This document shows, piece after piece, positions 59,595-64,000 of a DNA stretch of 64,000 bases. Every line of letters begins with the position of its first letter. Within the stretch, counting starts at the first letter, position 1. Made by a program: the position numbers and the translations under genes. This DNA comes from JBBDQZ01 sp040905705 (GTDB taxonomy: Bacteria > Bacteroidota > Rhodothermia > Balneolales > Natronogracilivirgulaceae): positions 33,170 to 97,169 of the forward strand of contig JBBDQZ010000052.1 of NCBI GenBank assembly GCA_040905705.1, in the 5' to 3' direction. The notes beneath the pieces were generated by a model. That model was not told where the DNA came from. It saw only the letters and a program-made list of their open reading frames with translations, and did not search any database.

Positions 59595-61838
59595 TTAATG
59601 CTCGAATTCAAATTCAAGCGTATTTAATACCGTAAGGTGTGAAATCAGATAGGCCAATGTACTTTCCGCTCCCTGGTTTTGGTTTACTCCGCCTCTTTCC
59701 AGCCCGTCACAACAACCGTGAGTACCAAAGTCATACAGCGGCATACGTAATTCATTTTCACCCAAAAACCATAAGTAGGATAGAAACATATTTTCAATGT
59801 AATCCGGATTTTTTGTCACTTTGTACGCCTGATAAAACATTCGGACACTTGACATGACATCGATGGCCTGTTGATCGAAAACGGCACATTCATCGTCTTT
59901 GTGATACCATCCTTTATTTCCTACCGTGGAAAGATAGCCTTTATTCAGGGTTACTTTCTCAAGAAACTGCATAGATTCCAAAGCAATTTCTCTTATGGAT
60001 TCATCACCGGTCAGTTCCACAGCATGAAGAAGACTTAAAGGAAGAATGGCGTTGTCATAGGTGAGTTTTAACTCAAACCAATGCCAGTCCTTTGTGCGTG
60101 TCTTTTTATAAGCATGAGACAACATCTTTGTCATGTGCTTCATTCTTTGCATCATATTTTCATTAGCAGGATAATTCTTCAAATAGTAACTCATTCCTAT
60201 AATAGCATTGGCCATACCTCTCAGGTGAGTGAGTTGGTCAAAATAGTTGGATGATTTTTCAAACAGTTCCACCCCAAATTCCCGATAAGAGGAATTTGGT
60301 GCTCTGTGTATAAGATATCCGAGAGACCAAATTGTGCGTCCAAAGGAATCTTCACTGCCTGTTTCCTCATCAATAAACCTTCTGCTGAAAGTCAGAAAAT
60401 TTCGATAGGATCCGTTAGCCAGCTGCATGTAATGTATAAAGCTTAAATATATATGGATATAATTCAGGGCTTGTGCATCTTTGTTTTGCCTGTAGGCCAT
60501 CAATGCCATAAGCAGTGCCCTGGAATTATCATCCAGACAATAGCCTTCTTTGAGGGTTGGAATACTGTATTTGGCATGTTGTATGATTCCGGTATCGTCG
60601 GTAAGCCTTTTGATATGATCAAGCTTAAAGCTTGGGATCAAAGAGGTGTCAATAATCAGTTTTTTGTCCTGATCGGTCAAAGGCACGGTGTCTTCAACCG
60701 ATTTGACCAGATCCAAATACTGTTTCCCGATGATTGGCCAGCGAATTTTCTTGCCATAATCAAACGCCTTCTTTCTCAGTGTATGAATTTTTTTTGGATG
60801 GTCAAGTAAATCATCCAGAATTTCAGATAACTCATCTGAGTCATTAAAATTAAATAAACGTCCACGCCCGTTTGCCAAGAGTTCCTGGGCATGCCAGTAC
60901 GGGGTTGACAACACCGCTGCACCGGCACCAACTGCATAGGAAAGAGTACCACTGGTAATCTGAGCTTCATTGAGGTACGGTGTTATGTATATATCACAAG
61001 CTGTCAGATATTCAAACAGTATCTCTTCTGTAACAAAAGAATTCAGAAAGTGAATGTTATTTTGAATACCTTGTTTCTTAGCGAGCAGATTTAAATAATT
61101 ACGATACTCTTCTCCCACGGATTTCAGCACATTAGGATGGGTTTGGCCCATTACGATATAGAGCAGATCAGGATGTTTCGCCACAATTATTGGCAATGCA
61201 TTAATGACAGTCTCAATACCTTTGTTGCGGCTTAGTAAACCAAATGTGAGCAGCACCTTATGACCATTGAAATTGTATTTTTCCTTGATTTTTTCGTGAG
61301 GTATACGGGGATAGTCAGGAACCCCATGTTCTATAAGAGTAATTTTTTCTTTGGGCAGATTGTAAATCTTATTTAACAAGAAAATGGCTTTATGGCTCAT
61401 TACTACAATTTTTTTTGCAATCTTGCCGATTTCCTGAACGATGTTCTTCTGATTAAAAGAGGGATCTCTTAATACCGTATGAAAAGTTACTAAGAGGGGC
61501 ACTTTAAGTCTGTAAAGCATGGGTAATATATATATGCCATCACCTCCACCGAAAATGCCGAATTCGTGGTTTAGAATACACGCCTTCGAGTCACTGATAT
61601 TGATATATTTCGCAGCATTTATATAATCTTCCTGATGTTCCTGGCGGATGGTAAATGTAACTTCGTCAGGATATTTCCATTTCTCATCGTTGCCTGGATT
61701 GTTGAGAGCCACAACATTAGAATGATTGACAATATTATTGTCTTTCGTGTTGGCGACGACAGCTTTGATCAAATTATTTGTAAAGGTGCCGATACCACAT
61801 TGTCTTGGTGGATAAGTACCTATATATGCTATTTTCAT
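59595..61838 (-). CDS. GT4 glycosyltransferase fused to a C-terminal helical (six-hairpin-like) domain
   Basis: 747 residues. Residues 1 to about 370 are a GT4 transferase (MKIAYIGTYPPRQCGIGTFT, TFGLLSRNKGIETVINALP, then SGTLSYAVGAGAAVLSTPYW in place of a clear E-x7-E). From about 385 on, the chain is all-helical with repeated hairpins (SLGYLIHRAPNSSYREFG, LKLTYDNAILPLSLLHAVEL, DQQAIDVMSSVRMFYQAYKV) and ends GGVNQNQGAESTLAYLISH, which recalls (alpha/alpha)6-barrel carbohydrate enzymes. Whether the C-terminal part cuts, modifies or only binds glycan is unknown. It is the first gene of the pair with the short GH130. Confidence 0.88.
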   Translation of the reverse strand: MKIAYIGTYPPRQCGIGTFTNNLIKAVVANTKDNNIVNHSNVVALNNPGNDEKWKYPDEVTFTIRQEHQEDYINAAKYINISDSKACILNHEFGIFGGGDGIYILPMLYRLKVPLLVTFHTVLRDPSFNQKNIVQEIGKIAKKIVVMSHKAIFLLNKIYNLPKEKITLIEHGVPDYPRIPHEKIKEKYNFNGHKVLLTFGLLSRNKGIETVINALPIIVAKHPDLLYIVMGQTHPNVLKSVGEEYRNYLNLLAKKQGIQNNIHFLNSFVTEEILFEYLTACDIYITPYLNEAQITSGTLSYAVGAGAAVLSTPYWHAQELLANGRGRLFNFNDSDELSEILDDLLDHPKKIHTLRKKAFDYGKKIRWPIIGKQYLDLVKSVEDTVPLTDQDKKLIIDTSLIPSFKLDHIKRLTDDTGIIQHAKYSIPTLKEGYCLDDNSRALLMALMAYRQNKDAQALNYIHIYLSFIHYMQLANGSYRNFLTFSRRFIDEETGSEDSFGRTIWSLGYLIHRAPNSSYREFGVELFEKSSNYFDQLTHLRGMANAIIGMSYYLKNYPANENMMQRMKHMTKMLSHAYKKTRTKDWHWFELKLTYDNAILPLSLLHAVELTGDESIREIALESMQFLEKVTLNKGYLSTVGNKGWYHKDDECAVFDQQAIDVMSSVRMFYQAYKVTKNPDYIENMFLSYLWFLGENELRMPLYDFGTHGCCDGLERGGVNQNQGAESTLAYLISHLTVLNTLEFEFEH

Positions 61839-62162
61839 AATTTGAGCAATTAATAATGATAAAAAGTAATGATTCCCTCGAAAGGAAGTCCGTTAATATA
61901 AACATCCTGATTAGTTTATTTTTTAAAAAATTACACATCTGGTTATCCGATGGCAGCATACTGACCATTGAAAGCCAAATATGTGTTTGCCAAGGATCGC
62001 AAACAGCGATGGAGTATGTCGGGTTTAATGTACAGCGACGATATGGTGGAGTGTTTTTACCATACCGCCGCTATATTACCTGCTGATGTGAAGTAGACGG
62101 TTTTCATACTCTTGAATCAAATAATGGAAAGAATAATCGAAGCAGTTCAGGCAATACGGTTA
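61839..62162. other. Intergenic region between the GT4 fusion and the Gfo/Idh/MocA gene
   Basis: About 320 bases, carrying the promoter of the GT4-fusion/GH130 transcript. A plus-strand frame of ~40 codons near 61968-62094 (KYVFAKDRKQRWSMSGLMYS and on) looks protein-like, has no recognised match and only a TTG to start, so it may be a gene remnant. Confidence 0.45.
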
Positions 62163-63593
62163 TTACCTCAGCCTGGTGGATCCGCCTCCATTTTGAAGAT
62201 GAATATCCAATTGATTTTGATTGGTTTCCCATGCACCACGGGTAAAGTCCGGTACCGTAACAGAATTGGTTCGATTTGCAACGGACCAGATGCTCAATGG
62301 CATAATACAGCTTGTAACTGCGGCTTCATAAACACTCAAGTCCATGGGGACACCGTTTCGCAAACTGTCAATCACCCGCCAGTCCAGGGCACTGGCCAGG
62401 TCGTAATATCCGCTCCTGGCATGGTCTGAAGTAGCCTGCCTCGTTATTTCATCAAATCTTTTTACCATTTCAGGTGTATATTCCTCAACGAGTTCGTTGC
62501 CTTCTTCTTCATTGAGCCAACGTCTGTCGCTAATGGCCCATCTGTCCGGCCTTCCCTGATAAATGGCTTTGCTTCCACTTAACAGGCCACCCGGTCTGGG
62601 GCGTGGGGAGGAGATATCATGTTGCAGTTCAATGGTGCGGCCTTTGGCCGTACGGATAATGGTTATATTCATATTTCCCCTGAATTCCTTGCCAATAAAC
62701 TGCTCCCAAATATCATCTTGTTCGGCATACTTTTTTACGGCTTCAGCAAAATTAAAATCATTACTTGAAACCGAACTTAAATATTCCAGTTTGTCTCCAC
62801 AATTAATATCCATCATCTGGACAAGCGGCGTGAAACCATGGCCTGCATATAGGTTTCCGTGTTTCCCGATATTCTCTTTGATGCGCCACTGATTATGAAA
62901 TTTATCTCTGGAGTGAAAGAAATAGGTATCGTTAATCAGTTCATGAATATAGTTTCCTTCACCATGTATAATGTCACCGAAGAATCCCTGTTTGACCATA
63001 TTAAAATTGGCGGCCATAACATCGCGGTGACAACTGGCCGATATTTGCACACAATGCTTTCGTGTTCGCTCGGATGTTTCAACCAGTTGCCAGCATTCGT
63101 CAATGGTTGTTGCTGCAGGTAATTGAACACTCACATGTTTATCATGTTCCATTGCAAATACGGCCATAGGCGTATGCAAATGCCATGGCGTAGCAATGAC
63201 AATCAAATCAATATCGGATCGTTCACAAACTTTTTTCCATTCATCCTCATGGCCCGAATACAAGTCAGGTGTATGTCCGAGGCTTTGAATTCTGTCCGCG
63301 GAATTTTGTACCCTGTCAGCTTCCAAATCACTTAATGCTTTTATTTCAACGCCTTCAATACTGGCATATTGACTGACAGATCCGGAACCACGATCCCCGA
63401 TTCCGATGACTCCGACACGCACTACTTCAAGCCTGGGTGCAGCGTAGCCTGACATGTTAAACGTTTGCTGCTGTCTTTGGGGGAAAGGATCGGCATTATT
63501 CGTCTGACATCCTGAACCAATGAACCCGGCACCAAGCAGGCCGACACCTGTCAGGCCTGTTGTTTTTAGAAAATCTCTTCGTGTGTTTTTCAT
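62163..63593 (-). CDS. Tat-exported Gfo/Idh/MocA-family oxidoreductase (GH109-like)
   Basis: 476 residues. The Tat signal is NTRRDFLKTTGLTGVG with a following lipobox-like GSGC (residues ~26-29). The NAD-binding fold begins VRVGVIGIGDRGSGSVSQYA; ATPWHLHTPMAVFAMEHDKH and EATI-type loops follow. The second half (SALDWRVIDSLRNGVPMDLS, SIWSVANRTNSVTVPDF) is in the style of GH109 NAD-dependent glycosidases, which use an internal redox step to cut glycosidic bonds. Substrate unknown. Upstream lies a ~330-base region with palindromes and repeats. Confidence 0.85.
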   Translation of the reverse strand: MKNTRRDFLKTTGLTGVGLLGAGFIGSGCQTNNADPFPQRQQQTFNMSGYAAPRLEVVRVGVIGIGDRGSGSVSQYASIEGVEIKALSDLEADRVQNSADRIQSLGHTPDLYSGHEDEWKKVCERSDIDLIVIATPWHLHTPMAVFAMEHDKHVSVQLPAATTIDECWQLVETSERTRKHCVQISASCHRDVMAANFNMVKQGFFGDIIHGEGNYIHELINDTYFFHSRDKFHNQWRIKENIGKHGNLYAGHGFTPLVQMMDINCGDKLEYLSSVSSNDFNFAEAVKKYAEQDDIWEQFIGKEFRGNMNITIIRTAKGRTIELQHDISSPRPRPGGLLSGSKAIYQGRPDRWAISDRRWLNEEEGNELVEEYTPEMVKRFDEITRQATSDHARSGYYDLASALDWRVIDSLRNGVPMDLSVYEAAVTSCIMPLSIWSVANRTNSVTVPDFTRGAWETNQNQLDIHLQNGGGSTRLR

Positions 63594-63691
63594 GTGAATC
63601 TGTTTAATATTTGGGAAGAAATGATTGGAATTTCAAATAAGGACTTACAATCTGTCTAATACCTCAAAAAAATATAATCAATTCTCTTTGC

Positions 63692-63709
63692 AAAAAAAGC
63701 GCTTTTTTT
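63692..63709. promoter_or_regulatory. 18-bp perfect palindrome A7-GCGC-T7
   Basis: AAAAAAAGCGCTTTTTTT lies ~100 bases upstream of the Gfo/Idh/MocA start. Its core AAAAGCGCTTTT also occurs upstream of amt. Confidence 0.5.
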
Positions 63710-63777
63710 ATAACGATATTTTCGGCTTATTATCTCATTTATGAGAAGGCTGATATACAGAACTATATCTCATCCAA

Positions 63778-63807
63778 TATGTTAATAATTTCTATGTTAA
63801 TAATTTC
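63778..63807. repeat. 15-bp tandem direct repeat
   Basis: TATGTTAATAATTTC occurs twice without gap or mismatch. Confidence 0.8.
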
Positions 63808-63920
63808 AATAAATCCGGGCTTTCAATTGGACTGTCAAATTAGATATAATAATCTAATGCACGGGGCAATCCGTGACGATACCCAGTGAAATTATTCCTG
63901 AAACTTGTGATGGATGGGTT

Positions 63921-64000
63921 TTAATATGAGTAAACCCTGTCCGGATCTCTTACGCTATCCTCGTGATCTTCCAACCGGGCCATCTCCCCATTCGATATCG
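63921..64000 (-). CDS. 3' end of an unidentified gene at the right edge
   Basis: On the minus strand a frame enters from beyond the window and stops at 63921-63923. Its 25 visible C-terminal residues read GEMARLEDHEDSVRDPDRVY in the middle and end in YSY. Composition is protein-like, charged, and fits better than the plus-strand frame at the same place. Too short to assign a family. Confidence 0.4.
   Translation of the reverse strand, partial: ISNGEMARLEDHEDSVRDPDRVYSY

Larger units (their letters stand above)
63594..63920. other. Region upstream of the Gfo/Idh/MocA gene
   Basis: No supportable gene. It contains a perfect 18-bp palindrome (63692-63709), the palindrome TCTCATTTATGAGA (63733-63746) and a 15-bp tandem repeat (63778-63807), a density of symmetrical sequences that fits a regulated promoter. 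Confidence 0.5.

Noticed and set aside
61856..62086. A 76-codon plus-strand frame upstream of the GT4 fusion
   Set aside because: Composition changes midway and no family is recognisable; another frame over the same bases looks equally protein-like, so it may be a remnant.
63926..64000. Plus-strand frame starting MSKPCPDLLRYP at the right edge
   Set aside because: The minus-strand frame over the same bases has a more natural composition and fits the local gene direction.
1..64000. tRNA, rRNA, CRISPR arrays, insertion sequences and prophage genes
   Set aside because: Read through all gaps; no cloverleaf with a GTTCRA arm, no spaced direct-repeat array, no transposase or phage protein was found.

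Overview
The window reads as chromosome of a Bacteroidota-like bacterium, most probably Balneolota (Balneolaceae or close kin). Supporting points are lipoprotein and secreted enzymes with short lipobox signals, a secreted protein ending in a T9SS-type 'QNYPNPFNP' sorting domain, two TonB proteins of the short 'GIGGGCDEAA' type, GTP-dependent PEP carboxykinase, and often weak Shine-Dalgarno sites. This placement is an inference from protein style, not from a marker gene. A BCCT-type osmolyte importer would suit a salty habitat. I see no rRNA, tRNA, CRISPR array, insertion sequence or phage gene. Nearly all of the DNA is protein coding, on both strands.

Layout. 1-3.2 kb: the 3' part of clpB (cut by the left edge) and purU. 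3.4-8.8 kb: two exported amidohydrolases and a GH36 alpha-galactosidase lipoprotein. 9-11.2 kb: a large secreted multidomain protein. 11.5-17 kb: M29 aminopeptidase, an orphan ABC ATPase with an insertion, an acidic unknown protein, murB and a TonB. 17.2-26.2 kb: a C4-acid/PEP group of pckG, a cNMP-domain histidine kinase with its receiver protein, an SLC13 carboxylate transporter and pyruvate phosphate dikinase. 26.4-29.6 kb: ArsR regulator with an 18-bp repeat array, BCCT transporter, pdxH and queD.

29.8-42 kb looks like a low-oxygen/redox-stress region: glutamate-cysteine-ligase-like protein fused to CBS domains, double USP protein, hemN, a second TonB, a GAF-PAS-HisKA_3 kinase whose PAS domain has the FixL-type haem histidine, a NarL-type regulator, a beta-barrel protein, two YceI proteins and an Acg-type nitroreductase. 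42.3-47 kb is a sulfur module: two YeeE/YedE half-transporters, persulfide dioxygenase-rhodanese fusion, SulP transporter and a two-cysteine ArsR regulator. 47-55.7 kb holds rarA, amt, an FMN reductase, an OmpR/histidine kinase pair and a TPR-histidine kinase.

56-61.8 kb is a visibly A+T-richer group of two GH130 enzymes and two GT4 glycosyltransferases, one fused to a long C-terminal all-helical domain. It lacks obvious exporters or secreted enzymes, so an intracellular glycan made and recycled by the same cluster is plausible. A Tat-exported Gfo/Idh/MocA (GH109-like) protein follows, and an incomplete frame runs off the right edge.

The most interesting signals are the DosR-like gene neighbourhood around the haem-PAS kinase, the sulfur operon with its 20-bp tandem repeat, the GH130/GT4 cluster, the phased 18-bp array in front of the ArsR gene, and a roughly 100-bp intergenic element present twice (34.5 and 50.2 kb).
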